Shown: piece by piece, positions 25,394-35,318 of the stretch
Numbering within the stretch: position 1 is the stretch's first letter
How the letters are laid out: each line of letters begins with the position of its first letter
DNA from: Paludibacteraceae bacterium
Lineage (GTDB): Bacteria; Bacteroidota; Bacteroidia; Bacteroidales; Paludibacteraceae
Direction of reading: 5' to 3'
Assembly (NCBI GenBank): GCA_905234835.1
Contig: CAJOIZ010000018.1
Location: 1 to 64,000 of the forward strand
DNA: 64,000 bases
Position numbers and translations under genes: made by a program
Notes under the pieces: model-generated
What the model was told of the DNA's origin: nothing
Database searches by the model: none
What the model saw: the letters and a program-made list of their open reading frames with translations, nothing else

Positions 25394-27049
25394 TTATTCC
25401 GTTTTCTTATCTTTCAGATAAGGATTATAGGTCGTTTCAGACCCGGGTATATTGAAGTTGAAATAGGAGTCAGAAGGTTTGATGGCGACACCCTTAGCAT
25501 AGTCGTGGTTACCACCGCGCTTGCGGCTTTCGCCGAAACGGCGGAAGGTGTCCAGACCATAGCCTTCGCCCCACATCTCAATACGCCAGTTGTAGATGAT
25601 AGCCTCTTTGAGTTTGTCTTTGTTGGCAAGGTCAGTCTTGAACTGCGTATATCCGTCATTCCACAAGAAAGCGGTTGTGTCAATACGCTCATCGGTGATG
25701 GCAGTCAGGTAAGCTGCCGCCTGCGTATAGTCGTCCAGTCGCCAGTTGGCCTCGGCAGCGATGAGGTACATCGACTCGAGACGCATGAAGACGTTGTCGC
25801 TGAGCCAGTCGCGGTCGATGTCGTCAGCATCGGTGGAATGAGGGTTCTGTGCGGAGAAGAACTTGCCGTCGGGGCAGTCTTTATAGATGCTGTTGGCTTT
25901 TCCGTCGTTGAACCACATGCGGCGGAGGTCCCATGCGGGCATCATGTCACGCAAGGTAGCGTCGATAACTTTCGTGTCACCCGCCCAGGCATAACTATAG
26001 GAGTGGATATCCACCTGTCCGAACCAGCTCTTGAGTCCGCCACTGGTTTCCACAGTAACTTCCTGCGCCCATATCCATCCCGGGTCGGTCACACTATTGA
26101 AGCCGGTGGTGAGCAGACGGTCCTGCTTGAGCGGCTCGTACTTGTTGCTGTTGATAACCTTTTCGGCGTTAGCAAGCGCTTTCTTCACGTGGTCGGCATA
26201 GAGCGGTGTACCTGCACGGTAAACGCACTCGTTCAAGTAAGCCATAGCCAGTATTCCGCAAACCACTTCGCGGTCCAATTCGAGCTTACTGTTGCGGATG
26301 TAGTCTTTGCCGAACTCCTCAAAGAGCTTGATTGACATCTCGAGGTCAGAGAACGCCTGATTGTAAACAACGGCAGCAGTAGAAAGCGGCTGGGCTGCAT
26401 CCATCTTGTCCTCCGTGTAGAGGGGTATGCAGTCGAAATTGCCGATAGAGTCGGCAAGGAACTTGTCGCTTTCCTGCACAGGGGTGTAGAACTTAACCAA
26501 TTGGGAATACATATATCCGCGCAAACCGAGCACCTGTGCATAATAGAGAGCATTGGTATAGGCAGCCTTGTTGTAGATGCTGTCCAACTGCGCCTTTTTC
26601 ATACCGGCGGCTGTCAGTTCGGAGGGCCATCCGTTCTCTTCAAGCGTGGTGACAAAGTTGTTGCCGTTCTTGAAGGCGTTGATGGTGGCGTTGATATTGT
26701 GAATCTGGCTATAGTAGAAGCCCCAGATGGTACCCGTGCGGTTGGTGGTGAGCATCTGCTCGTCCTGATAGAGCCATCCGTAGGTCTTACCTGTGAGAGC
26801 AATATCCGAAGCCAGGATGTCGCCCCAGAGGTCTATACTGCGTTTGCCGAACTCGTCATGGCTGCTGCCGCCCATTGTATAGAGACGGGCATACATACCG
26901 CGCACGGAGCCTTCAAGCTGGTTGTCCAGTTTCTCGTACTGGTCCTGACGAATGGTACCTCCTTCAGGATAGCGCTCCAGAAAATCCTGTTCGCAGGCGG
27001 TAAGAACGAATGCCGCAGCTGTCAAAGTCAGAATAATGTGCTTTTTCAT
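25394..27049 (-). CDS. SusD/RagB family outer-membrane lipoprotein
   Basis: About 551 residues from the ATG at 27049, preceded by AAAGGA; an ATG at 27067 is also in frame. Lipobox FVLTACEQDFLERYPEG. The family's helical TPR-like core is seen in ALYYAQVLGLRGYMYSQLVKFY. The C-terminal conserved part includes LRLESMYLIAAEANWRLDDY and IYNWRIEMWGEGYGLDTFRRFG. It forms the lid of the SusC transporter. No glycosidase genes are nearby, so the substrate (glycan or peptide) cannot be deduced. Confidence 0.93.
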   Translation of the reverse strand: MKKHIILTLTAAAFVLTACEQDFLERYPEGGTIRQDQYEKLDNQLEGSVRGMYARLYTMGGSSHDEFGKRSIDLWGDILASDIALTGKTYGWLYQDEQMLTTNRTGTIWGFYYSQIHNINATINAFKNGNNFVTTLEENGWPSELTAAGMKKAQLDSIYNKAAYTNALYYAQVLGLRGYMYSQLVKFYTPVQESDKFLADSIGNFDCIPLYTEDKMDAAQPLSTAAVVYNQAFSDLEMSIKLFEEFGKDYIRNSKLELDREVVCGILAMAYLNECVYRAGTPLYADHVKKALANAEKVINSNKYEPLKQDRLLTTGFNSVTDPGWIWAQEVTVETSGGLKSWFGQVDIHSYSYAWAGDTKVIDATLRDMMPAWDLRRMWFNDGKANSIYKDCPDGKFFSAQNPHSTDADDIDRDWLSDNVFMRLESMYLIAAEANWRLDDYTQAAAYLTAITDERIDTTAFLWNDGYTQFKTDLANKDKLKEAIIYNWRIEMWGEGYGLDTFRRFGESRKRGGNHDYAKGVAIKPSDSYFNFNIPGSETTYNPYLKDKKTE

Positions 27050-27094
27050 ATCTTGTTTTCCTTTCATAATCTTAAGTTAATCCGTTTCCAATCT

Positions 27095-30000
27095 TTAGAA
27101 CTGCATCTTCACGCCTCCGATAAGTGTGGACAGAGGAGTATAGCGGTACGCGGATGACGAACCGTCGAGCGAGGACGTCGGGTTGTAACCGCGACGTGCG
27201 GAACCGATAGCGAGGTTGTCCGCCTGCACATACAATTCGAGACGGCTGAGTTTGATCTTCTCAATCAGTTTCTTCTGGAACTTGTAGCCCAAACGGATAT
27301 TGTTGAGACTGATGTAGGAGTTGGAGGTCAAGAAGCGGGTGGAACCTGTATTGGTATAGGTATCCGTACCGTTGTTGAGACGCGGGATGTCGGTGTCGGT
27401 GTTGTCGGGTGTCCATGCGTTACGCATATCCACGTGCCAGTTGTAGTTACCCACTTTCTCGTTCGCCATCAACATAGCGTAGGTATTGTCGTATCCCCAA
27501 CCGCCAAGACGATAGCTACACATTACGTTGAGAGTAAAGCCATAGGCTTCGAGGTCGATACCGAAACCGCCGTCAAGTGCGGGTTCTGCCGTGCGGCCGA
27601 TGAAGTCGGAACCGATGAGACGACCGTCGTCCGTATGTACCGTATCAATATTGGCATCGGGGTGATCCAGACGGTACTTATATACATCGGAGATATAGTT
27701 GTCGATAGCGTGGTTCTTGGCTTTCTCCAGATCCTCGTTCGTAATCTGCGAGGCTTCCTTTGTATCACCGAATGAACCTTTGTCGCTGTCGTAGTAACCT
27801 ACGTACATTGCCTTACCGTTGCTCGGGTTCACACCTACATAAGTGGGCAGTTTCCAGTCAAGCATCGAGTGACCAACGAAGAGTCCGCCGTTGGTGGTCA
27901 TCTCCGTATCGCTGTCGATACTCTTGGGAAGTTCCTCAATGTTGTTGTGGTAGTGACCACCATTAAGACGGATATCCAATTTGACATTACGCATATCCAG
28001 CGCGTGGATATTAGCCTGGAACTCGACACCCTGGTTAGTCATCTTACCGCCGTTGATATAAACCGACGAGTAACCGATAGAGGGAGCCTGATAGCGCGGC
28101 ATCAGCATGTGGTCAGTAAGTTTCCAGAAGTAGTCCAACTCCAGATCGACATACTTATTGACAGAGAACTCGAGACCGAGGTCAACAGTTTGCGTACGTT
28201 CCCACGTGAGGTCAGGTGCGCCCTTGTAGGTCCAGATATAACCTATCTCGCCGTCCACATATTCGATGCTGTAGTGGTCTTGGAAGAGGTCGGCGCTGAT
28301 ACCCTGATTACCGAGCACGCCCCACGAGAAACGCAACTTGGCATCACGAATCCATTTGGAGAAGGCTTCCTGTGACTGAACAAACTCCTCGTTGGTGAAT
28401 ACCCATCCCAGTCCGACAGAACCGAAATGTCCCCAACGTTTGCCTTTGGCGAACTTGGAGGAGCCGTCCGCACGGTAGTTGGCGGTGAGCATATAGCGCT
28501 CGGCGTAGATATAGTTGGCTTGTGCGAGAACAGACTGCAGAGCCGTCTCGTTGGTTCCGGATTCGATGTACGACATCTGGATACCGTTGCTCAATTCAAG
28601 GCTGTTGGGGTCAGCGATACGGTTCATACCCGCCGACATACTCTGATTGCGCGAGAAGCTGAGCTCATGACCAAGCAAAGCGTCAATGGTATGGTCGCCC
28701 ACTACCTTATTATATTTAAGGAGCTGTTTAGTCTCGAAGAACGTGTAGTTAGTCTGACCTTTGGATATACGTCCGAGTCCGGCAGCATCGCCATAGTACT
28801 TGTTGGTAAGGCTGGAAGAGTTGATGCCCTGATATTGCGTACCGGCAGTCACTTCCAGTTTGAGGTCCTTGTAGAACTTGAACTCCAACATACCATTAAC
28901 GATGACCTGATGCTGCATCGTGCGCGCCTTGTCGTAGAGAAGTGCACCGGCAGGGTTGATACCACTACCGAAACCACGTCCATAACCTTCGTGCATACCG
29001 TAGTCAAACGCCTTACCGCCCGTCTTGGGGTCAATCTGGATATTGCCATCCTCGTCGTAGAGATAAACGGGATAGATGGGAGGAATACCGTTGACATAGG
29101 CAAAACCGTTGTTCATGTTTCCGCCTTGTCCGGGGTTATTGAGATTAGAATAGGTATAAGCCAGACTGACGGTACCTTTGAGCCACTTCTTTGCCTGGAA
29201 ATCGACATTGTTACGAGTAGTGAAACGGTCGTAGTCAGAACCTATATAGTAACCTTCGTCCTTGAGGTAGCTGAACGAAGAGAAATAGGAAACTTTGCTG
29301 TTACCGCCTGAGATGCGGACCGTGGTATTGGCTTTCTGTCCGGTACGGAAGATAGCTTCTTTCCACGAGGGCATGTTCTTGTAGCAGTCACGAAGTTCGA
29401 GGTTGGAATAGAACTCGCCGTCGTCGGTAAAGAAAGGAGCCTTTGCCGTATTGCCGTTTTCATCCACCCAGAGATTGTAGATAGCGGGCAGACCGGTCGG
29501 CGAGAAAAGGTTCTGGTTAGCGAGTGTGGGGTCATTATTAAGATTGTTCTTCAAACTCTGCCAAGCCATTCCGAGGTACTCCTGCGGGTCAGTAATGACA
29601 TCGTACATCGGGAGGAGGTGCATATTGGCACCATAGGTTACGTCCACGTCGATCTTGGCATCCTCATCCTGTTTACCTTTTTTGGTAGTGATGACGATAA
29701 CGCCGTTCGCACCACGGCTACCATACAAAGAAGTAGCGGTAGCATCCTTGAGGACAGTGGTAGAAGCGATGTCGCCCGGGTCGATGGCACTGATGTCACC
29801 GTTATAGGTAACTCCGTCCACGATGTACAGAGGAGTCGTATTAGCGTTAGCGGAACCCAGACCACGGATTACGATGGTAGCGTTGGTACCGGGCTGACCG
29901 GAGGTGTTGATAACCTGCACACCCGCCACCTCACCAGCGAGGGCTTTGGATATTTCGGACGGGGCTTTCTTTTCGATGGTTTCGGAGTTAACGGACTGCG

Positions 30001-30355
30001 CCGAACCCGCGAAACTGCCCTTAGTGACGTTACCGTAACCGGTAACAACCACTTCCTGAATAACTTCTGAATTTTCTTTCATCACAACGCGCAAGTTCGT
30101 ACCCTTGATGGTAACTTCCTGCGTCTGCATACCCACATAACTGACGATCAGCGTTTTGGCATCCTTATCCACGGAAAGGATGAACTGACCGTCGAAGTCG
30201 GTAATCGTACCGATGGTGGTCCCTTTCACCTGCACGCTTGCGCCGATGACGGGTTCCCCTTTTTCATCAACGACTACACCGCTGATTTGCTTGTCCTGCG
30301 CAAACAGGCTGAAAGAGAGCAAACTCAGCACAAAGAGTGTAACTACCTTTTTCAT
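27095..30355 (-). CDS. SusC/RagA family TonB-dependent outer-membrane transporter
   Basis: 1086 residues. After the signal peptide (ending SLFAQ) comes a carboxypeptidase-regulatory-like domain (about 22-105, ISGVVVDEKGEPVIGASVQV) and a TonB-box-like EVVVTGYGN. The plug follows, with the SusC signature TTPLYIVDGV and LYGSRGANGVIVITTKKG. A 22-strand beta-barrel runs to the C-terminal FKMQF-like end (LIGGVKMQF). With SusD it imports oligomeric nutrients with TonB energy. First gene of the operon. Confidence 0.95.
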   Translation of the reverse strand: MKKVVTLFVLSLLSFSLFAQDKQISGVVVDEKGEPVIGASVQVKGTTIGTITDFDGQFILSVDKDAKTLIVSYVGMQTQEVTIKGTNLRVVMKENSEVIQEVVVTGYGNVTKGSFAGSAQSVNSETIEKKAPSEISKALAGEVAGVQVINTSGQPGTNATIVIRGLGSANANTTPLYIVDGVTYNGDISAIDPGDIASTTVLKDATATSLYGSRGANGVIVITTKKGKQDEDAKIDVDVTYGANMHLLPMYDVITDPQEYLGMAWQSLKNNLNNDPTLANQNLFSPTGLPAIYNLWVDENGNTAKAPFFTDDGEFYSNLELRDCYKNMPSWKEAIFRTGQKANTTVRISGGNSKVSYFSSFSYLKDEGYYIGSDYDRFTTRNNVDFQAKKWLKGTVSLAYTYSNLNNPGQGGNMNNGFAYVNGIPPIYPVYLYDEDGNIQIDPKTGGKAFDYGMHEGYGRGFGSGINPAGALLYDKARTMQHQVIVNGMLEFKFYKDLKLEVTAGTQYQGINSSSLTNKYYGDAAGLGRISKGQTNYTFFETKQLLKYNKVVGDHTIDALLGHELSFSRNQSMSAGMNRIADPNSLELSNGIQMSYIESGTNETALQSVLAQANYIYAERYMLTANYRADGSSKFAKGKRWGHFGSVGLGWVFTNEEFVQSQEAFSKWIRDAKLRFSWGVLGNQGISADLFQDHYSIEYVDGEIGYIWTYKGAPDLTWERTQTVDLGLEFSVNKYVDLELDYFWKLTDHMLMPRYQAPSIGYSSVYINGGKMTNQGVEFQANIHALDMRNVKLDIRLNGGHYHNNIEELPKSIDSDTEMTTNGGLFVGHSMLDWKLPTYVGVNPSNGKAMYVGYYDSDKGSFGDTKEASQITNEDLEKAKNHAIDNYISDVYKYRLDHPDANIDTVHTDDGRLIGSDFIGRTAEPALDGGFGIDLEAYGFTLNVMCSYRLGGWGYDNTYAMLMANEKVGNYNWHVDMRNAWTPDNTDTDIPRLNNGTDTYTNTGSTRFLTSNSYISLNNIRLGYKFQKKLIEKIKLSRLELYVQADNLAIGSARRGYNPTSSLDGSSSAYRYTPLSTLIGGVKMQF

Positions 30356-30432
30356 TTTTGTTGATTAAATATATTTAATGTTAATAGCCGTGTTTAAGCT
30401 TTTCCCCGCTACAATTTTCCGAAAAAAGCGCA

Positions 30433-30464
30433 CAAAGGTATATCTTTTCTGTTTTGCAAACAAG
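30433..30464 (-). promoter_or_regulatory. Promoter of susC operon
   Basis: CAAAGGTA at 30433-30440 (TACCTTTG on the minus strand) with CAAG at 30461-30464 as a weak -33 at 20 bp. Confidence 0.65.
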
Positions 30465-30523
30465 AGATAGCATTTTTTTTTCTGTTTTTTCGCCTTCACC
30501 GGTTGTTTTTAGGGAAACAAAAC

Positions 30524-31801
30524 CTATTCATAGGACAGGACAAACAACTGTTCCGGCCTGAAGATTTCCTGTGCCACAGTCTGCAGTACATCGGGCGTAA
30601 CGGACTGAAGCTGCGCGAAAGACTGCTGCCATGTATGCGCCTGATTGAAATAGAGTGTCTGCTTCGCCATTGCAAGCACATTGTTTTCGTTGTTTTCGGC
30701 ACTGACAGCCATCTGCCCTTTCAGTTGCCGGAGGGCACGAGCGAGTTGCGAGGCTGTCAGCGGCGTGTCAATAAGTTGCCGCAGTTCCTTGTAAACAAGG
30801 TCAATACACTGCTGTTTGTCTTCGGGGTCGCAAGCGAGATAGGTATTCCAGTAGCCTGTGTCGCTGAGGGGTGTGTATTGTGACTCAACGGTATAGACCA
30901 GTCCTTTCTGTTCGCGGAGCGACATATTGAGCATGGAAGACATTGCTCCTCCCCCGAGTATATTGTTGAGCAGGTAGAGCGGCAGTTGGAGCGAATGTCC
31001 GAGGGGGTAGGCGCGTGAACCTATCATCAAATGCGTCTGGTGGGTATGTTTGCGAAAAGCTGCCGAACGTACAGAAGAAGATGGTGTGAACGGGACACGT
31101 TCAGAAGTGGCGGAAGGCGCTGTGTAGGTGGTGTCGCTGTCTTCGATAAGACTTTGTACTATATCCCGCACGCGCTCGAAAGGCAAACGGGACTGCGTGA
31201 AGATGACCATCCGCTCGGGACGGTAGTACTGTTGCATAAAGCGGAGCGGCAGTTCCGGCGATGAAGAGATGTGACGGAGTGACTTGCAAGTTCCGAGAAC
31301 GGGTAATGCAAGCGGATGTCCGCTGAAAAGAAGGTTCTCAAAGTCGTCGTAGATAAGTTCGGAAGGGCTGTCGTTGTAGCTTTCTATTTCGTCAAGGATG
31401 ACACTTTTCTCTTTGTCCGTCTCTTCTTTCGGGAAGGTAGGGCGCAAAACGATATCAAGCAGGAGCCGGAGTGTCCGACGAAGGAAAGGAGCGGGTGTAG
31501 CTGCATAGAAGACGGTTTCCTCTTTGGTGGTATAGGCATTGACCTCAGCACCGATGTCCTCCAGTCTGTGGATAATCCGGGAAGAGGATTGGGGGACAAG
31601 CCGTCCGGCTCTACGGGTGAGCGAACCCTTGAAGACGCAATGTTCTATATAGTGCGCCATACCGTTGATAGCGGGCTGTTCGTCCCGTGTTCCGGCACCG
31701 ACCATAATGCCGGCATAAGTAACAGGTGATGGGGTGTGGCGATGGACAAGCCGCAGCCCGGACGGAAAAGTATAGTAGAAAAAGGAGGACATAAATTGCA
31801 T
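30524..31801 (-). CDS. M16 family zinc metallopeptidase
   Basis: 425 residues, one complete M16B-type unit. The inverted zinc motif HxxEH is seen as MAHYIEHCVFKGS near residue 50, with the downstream glutamate in TKEETVFYA and EIESYND. The second half is the inactive-domain-like fold including FNQAH. Such proteases cut peptides or processed signal fragments. ATGs at 31801 and 31792 are alternative starts; no signal peptide is obvious. No close operon partner. Confidence 0.9.
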   Translation of the reverse strand: MQFMSSFFYYTFPSGLRLVHRHTPSPVTYAGIMVGAGTRDEQPAINGMAHYIEHCVFKGSLTRRAGRLVPQSSSRIIHRLEDIGAEVNAYTTKEETVFYAATPAPFLRRTLRLLLDIVLRPTFPKEETDKEKSVILDEIESYNDSPSELIYDDFENLLFSGHPLALPVLGTCKSLRHISSSPELPLRFMQQYYRPERMVIFTQSRLPFERVRDIVQSLIEDSDTTYTAPSATSERVPFTPSSSVRSAAFRKHTHQTHLMIGSRAYPLGHSLQLPLYLLNNILGGGAMSSMLNMSLREQKGLVYTVESQYTPLSDTGYWNTYLACDPEDKQQCIDLVYKELRQLIDTPLTASQLARALRQLKGQMAVSAENNENNVLAMAKQTLYFNQAHTWQQSFAQLQSVTPDVLQTVAQEIFRPEQLFVLSYE

Positions 31802-31807
31802 TCAGTT

Positions 31808-31839
31808 TTTGGCGGAATGAAAAATCGGTTTTACCTTTG
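31808..31839 (+). promoter_or_regulatory. Promoter of tRNA-Leu
   Basis: TTTG at 31808-31811 and TACCTTTG at 31832-31839 with a 20-bp spacer, 12 bp before the tRNA. Confidence 0.8.
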
Positions 31840-31851
31840 CGCGTCAAAAGC

Positions 31852-31934
31852 GCGGCATTGGCGAAATTGGTAGACGCGCCAGACTTAGGATCTGGTTCGC
31901 AAGAGTGTAGGTTCGAGTCCTATATGCCGCACCA
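31852..31934 (+). tRNA. tRNA-Leu (anticodon TAG)
   Basis: Acceptor GCGGCAT pairs with ATGCCGC. The anticodon arm CCAGA-CTTAGGA-TCTGG gives TAG. It has a short type II variable arm, T loop GTTCGAGTC, and an encoded CCA end. Confidence 0.95.
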
Positions 31935-31949
31935 TAGGGAAGAAAACGG

Positions 31950-32762
31950 TTATTCTGTCTGTTTGGCTTCCTGCCAGAGTTCTTCCATCTGCTCAAGGCT
32001 CATTCCGTTGAGGGACAGACCTTTTTCTTTTGCCCGTTGCTCGATGTGGTTAAAACGGCGGATGAACTTGCGATTGGTTTTCTCAAGCGCGTTATCGGGT
32101 TTGAGGTGGTAGAGTCGCGCCATGTTGATGATTGCGAAAAGCAGGTCGCCGAGTTCGCTTTCCATGCGCTGTTTCTGCTCCGTAGTCGGGTCTTCACCTT
32201 CTGGTACCTCTGTCCGCGTTTCGGCGTCAAACTCGCTGATTTCCTCTTTCACCTTGTCCCATACGTCCTCTTTCTTCTCCCAGTCAAATCCCACGTTGGC
32301 TGCCTTGTCCTGTATGCGGTAGGCTTTGACGAGCGAGGGGAGCGAGTCGGGTATGCCGCCAAGGACGGTGTGGTTACCATCTTTCTCCTTGAGTTTGACC
32401 TGTTCCCACAAGCGGGACACCTCTTCGGCATTGGCAGCGGCTTCCTGTCCATAGACGTGCGGATGACGGAAGATGAGTTTGTCGCACAAGCGGTTGCACA
32501 CATCGGCAATATCAAATTCGCCCGTCTCGGACGCAATCTTGGCATAGAAAACGATGTGGAGCAGTACGTCACCTAGTTCCTTGCTTATTTCGGTCATATC
32601 CTTTTGGATAATCGCCGCGCTCAGTTCGTTGGCTTCCTCAATGGTGTTCTGTCGCAGGCTTTCAAAAGTCTGTTTGCGGTCCCACGGGCATTTCTCTCGG
32701 AGGTCGTTCATTACAGTGAGCAGGCGGTCGAAAGCCTGCAGTTGTTCCTGTCGTGTATGCAT
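31950..32762 (-). CDS. mazG: Nucleoside triphosphate pyrophosphohydrolase MazG
   Basis: 270 residues with two MazG domains. The first carries the metal-binding pattern CPWDRKQTFESLRQNTIEEANE (partly quoted) and KELGDVLLHIVFYAKIA; the second carries RMESELGDLLFAIINMARLY. It hydrolyses NTPs to NMP and pyrophosphate and helps clear aberrant nucleotides. Last gene of the DUF59-lpxH-mazG operon, 12 bp after lpxH. Confidence 0.95.
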   Translation of the reverse strand: MHTRQEQLQAFDRLLTVMNDLREKCPWDRKQTFESLRQNTIEEANELSAAIIQKDMTEISKELGDVLLHIVFYAKIASETGEFDIADVCNRLCDKLIFRHPHVYGQEAAANAEEVSRLWEQVKLKEKDGNHTVLGGIPDSLPSLVKAYRIQDKAANVGFDWEKKEDVWDKVKEEISEFDAETRTEVPEGEDPTTEQKQRMESELGDLLFAIINMARLYHLKPDNALEKTNRKFIRRFNHIEQRAKEKGLSLNGMSLEQMEELWQEAKQTE

Positions 32763-32774
32763 GGATGCAATGAG

Positions 32775-33590
32775 TTATTTGTCGGTGAATTGTTTCATTT
32801 CTATCTGTCCGTCGGTCATCTGCGCGTAGGTAAACTGACGGAAGAAATCTCCAAGGATGACGACTTCGGGGCGATTACTACGCTGTAAGTGCAGGTTAAC
32901 GTGTCTGTGTCCGAAGATGCAGAGGTCATATTCTGTATGCTCCTCCGCCCAGAGGACGAGTTCCTCGCGGTCGTCGCCTCTGTAAGGGAAAGGATGCTGT
33001 ATCTCCTTGAGCCGGCTACGTCTCGCCCATTCGTAGCCAAAAGTGTCTCCAAGTGCGGGCGGAAGCAGGCGGTAGAAGAACTGTGGCACAGGATTATGGA
33101 AGAAGGCGCGCAGGTGCATGAACTGCCGTATGCGCTTCTGCATATCCTTCGGAAGGTTAGTTATATAGTCCGACGGTACCAGTCCATCCCCGTGTGCAAG
33201 AAAGACTTTCCGACCTTGCAGGATGAGGGAGGCGGGCCGGGTGTGGACGATGACCCCTGTATTGCAGCGGAGGTCACCGAAGGTCCAAATGTCGTGGTTG
33301 CCGATGAAGTAATGGACTTTGATGCCTTTGTCGGTCAAGCTGCGGAGCGTACGGAGGAACGGTTCAAATGTTCTTTTCGAGCATGGGAGATGCCAGTTGC
33401 CCTGACGGTCAATCCACTGATGCCGTTCAAAAAAGTATTCGTACCAGAAATCGAACATATCACCGAGAAGGAAAATCTCTTCGGCATCCTGCGCCATCCT
33501 CTCAAGGAGCGCAACAAGCCGTTGCTGGTGCGCTTCAGGGGCGGTGATGACGCGCGAACCGAGGTGTGCATCGCTCAGGAAGTAAGTCAT
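32775..33590 (-). CDS. lpxH: UDP-2,3-diacylglucosamine diphosphatase
   Basis: About 271 residues from the ATG at 33590 (MTYFLSDAHLG). It is a calcineurin-like metallophosphoesterase with FLSDAHLG, FLLGDMFDFWYE, GNHD, and the C-terminal FGHRHVN. It removes UMP from UDP-diacylglucosamine in lipid A synthesis at the inner membrane. An upstream in-frame extension of 22 codons overlaps the DUF59 gene and is rejected. It fits with waaA elsewhere in the window. Confidence 0.92.
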   Translation of the reverse strand: MTYFLSDAHLGSRVITAPEAHQQRLVALLERMAQDAEEIFLLGDMFDFWYEYFFERHQWIDRQGNWHLPCSKRTFEPFLRTLRSLTDKGIKVHYFIGNHDIWTFGDLRCNTGVIVHTRPASLILQGRKVFLAHGDGLVPSDYITNLPKDMQKRIRQFMHLRAFFHNPVPQFFYRLLPPALGDTFGYEWARRSRLKEIQHPFPYRGDDREELVLWAEEHTEYDLCIFGHRHVNLHLQRSNRPEVVILGDFFRQFTYAQMTDGQIEMKQFTDK

Positions 33591-33601
33591 AAGGCGGAGG
33601 A

Positions 33602-33913
33602 TTAGAGGAACCCCAGTTCGAGCCGTGCCTCTTCGGACATACGGTCCTTGGTCCATTCGGGTTCGAAGACGATATCGACATTAACCGTGCTGATGCCTTC
33701 CACGGAGCCGACTTTCTGCTTTATATCCTCCACGAGGAAATCGGCAGCGGGGCATCCCGGAGCAGTGAGGGTCATCTCTATATTGCAAGTGTCGCCCTGA
33801 ATATCAATCTTGTAAATCAGTCCGAGGTCATATACATTGACGGGTATCTCGGGGTCATAAACCGTCTTAATCATTCGGAGGACTTCCTCTTCTTTTTCCA
33901 AAAACTCGTTCAT
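33602..33913 (-). CDS. DUF59/MIP18-family Fe-S assembly protein
   Basis: 103 residues from the ATG at 33913 (MNEFLEKEEEVLRMIKTVYD). It shows the MIP18/SufT-like pattern YDPEIPVNVYDLGLIYKI, then MTLTAPGCPAADFLVEDI with the conserved cysteine. Such proteins assist Fe-S cluster maturation. First gene of the lpxH-mazG operon, 11 bp spacing. The nearby Mrp ATPase (35315-36355) carries the same domain at its N-terminus. Confidence 0.92.
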   Translation of the reverse strand: MNEFLEKEEEVLRMIKTVYDPEIPVNVYDLGLIYKIDIQGDTCNIEMTLTAPGCPAADFLVEDIKQKVGSVEGISTVNVDIVFEPEWTKDRMSEEARLELGFL

Positions 33914-33936
33914 ACCGGTGTGACAGAAAAACGGCG

Positions 33937-33944
33937 CAAAGGTA
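33937..33944 (-). promoter_or_regulatory. -7 element of the DUF59-lpxH-mazG operon
   Basis: CAAAGGTA (TACCTTTG on the minus strand) lies 23 bp before the DUF59 ATG. It overlaps the 3' boundary of the MATE gene; the -33 would lie within that coding end. Confidence 0.55.
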
Positions 33945-33950
33945 GGTGGT

Positions 33951-35318
33951 TTATTCAGTTTGTGCAAGTTTGAATTGCGGGAGTGTTTTCCAGAGGATGA
34001 CGGCTGCCGTGACAGCGGAGAGCGCATCGCTAACGGGGAGGCTCCACCATACGCCTGACAGCGGGTCGGCAAAGAGAGCGGGCAGCAGCAGCGAAAGCGG
34101 GATAAGATAGAGCACCTGCCGCGTGAGGCTCAGGAAGATGGCTTTGCCCGCCATACCGATGCTGGTGAAGAAGTTGCCTGTCACCATCTGGAACCCGACG
34201 AGCCACATCATGCAGCAGAGTATGCGCATCGGCGTGACAGTCGCGGCGATGAGTGCCGCATCGTGTGTGAATACGCGGGTCATCAGCGACGGCGTGCACA
34301 GACCGAGAATGAAGACGAGTCCCATTACGACTGAAGCACAGAAAGCGGTCAGCTGGAAGGCGCGCAGCATACGGTGATACTGCCGTGCGCCGTAGTTGAA
34401 GCCGACAATAGGCTGCATACCTTGGTTGAGACCCATCACAATCATAGCGAAGACGAATGTGAAGCGGTTGATGATGCCGTAGGCAGCGAGAGCCATATCC
34501 CCGCCGAAACGCACCAACTGGCGGTTGATGATAACCACCACGAAGCAGTGGGCGATGTTCATCAGGAAAGGCGACGCGCCGATGGCGAACGAGCGGAGGG
34601 TGATCTGCCGGTCAAGACGCCATATACCTTTCTTGAAATGGATTATCTCATGCGGGTTGCAAAAGATGAAGAACTGCCATGCGACAGCAATCATCTGGGA
34701 GATGACTGTAGCGAGAGCCGCTCCACGCACGCCCATATCAAGCGCGAAAATAAACACGGGGTCAAGCAGTATATTGACAGAAACGGCGACGATAGTGGCT
34801 GCCATACTGGTTTTCGGATGCCCCATCGAGCGAAGCATATTGTTCAATCCGAAATAGATATGGGTGACAATGTTGCCATAGAGAATAATCTCCATATAGT
34901 CCCGCGCATAGGGAAGCGTGTCGGCACTACCTCCGAAGGCAAGCAGGATGGGGTCAAGCCATACGAGGGCGACCACCATCACGAGGGTACTCAGGATGAT
35001 ATTAAGAACAATGACATTACCGAGAGTCCGTCCCGCGTTTTCGTAGTTCTTTTCGCCGAGGAAGATAGCGACAAGGGAGGAAGCCCCTACCCCGACAAAA
35101 CTGCCGAAGGCGGCGCATATATCCATCATCGGTTTGGCAACGGTCAGTCCCGACAGCGCAAGCGGTCCGCAGCCATGGCCGATGAAGATGCTATCCACTA
35201 TGTTGTACAGCGAACTCGCCGTCATGGCTATGATGGCGGGAAGGGCGTACTTGAAGAGCAGATGGCGTATGGGCTGCGTCCCCAGTTCGGCTGCTTTGAG
35301 CGAAGAGGTACGTGTCAT
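33951..35318 (-). CDS. MATE family efflux transporter
   Basis: 455 residues with about twelve hydrophobic segments in two similar halves. The family-typical start is PIRHLLFKYALPAIIAMTAS followed by LYNIVDSIFIG, with GQNQGMQPIVGFNYGA-like NQGMQPIVGFNYGAR in the middle. It exports drugs or metabolites in exchange for sodium or protons. Its start overlaps the stop of the Mrp gene by 4 bp. Substrate unknown. Confidence 0.92.
   Translation of the reverse strand: MTRTSSLKAAELGTQPIRHLLFKYALPAIIAMTASSLYNIVDSIFIGHGCGPLALSGLTVAKPMMDICAAFGSFVGVGASSLVAIFLGEKNYENAGRTLGNVIVLNIILSTLVMVVALVWLDPILLAFGGSADTLPYARDYMEIILYGNIVTHIYFGLNNMLRSMGHPKTSMAATIVAVSVNILLDPVFIFALDMGVRGAALATVISQMIAVAWQFFIFCNPHEIIHFKKGIWRLDRQITLRSFAIGASPFLMNIAHCFVVVIINRQLVRFGGDMALAAYGIINRFTFVFAMIVMGLNQGMQPIVGFNYGARQYHRMLRAFQLTAFCASVVMGLVFILGLCTPSLMTRVFTHDAALIAATVTPMRILCCMMWLVGFQMVTGNFFTSIGMAGKAIFLSLTRQVLYLIPLSLLLPALFADPLSGVWWSLPVSDALSAVTAAVILWKTLPQFKLAQTE

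Noticed and set aside
31837..32112. 91-codon plus-strand frame over the tRNA
   Set aside because: It reads through tRNA-Leu and is antisense to the 3' end of mazG.
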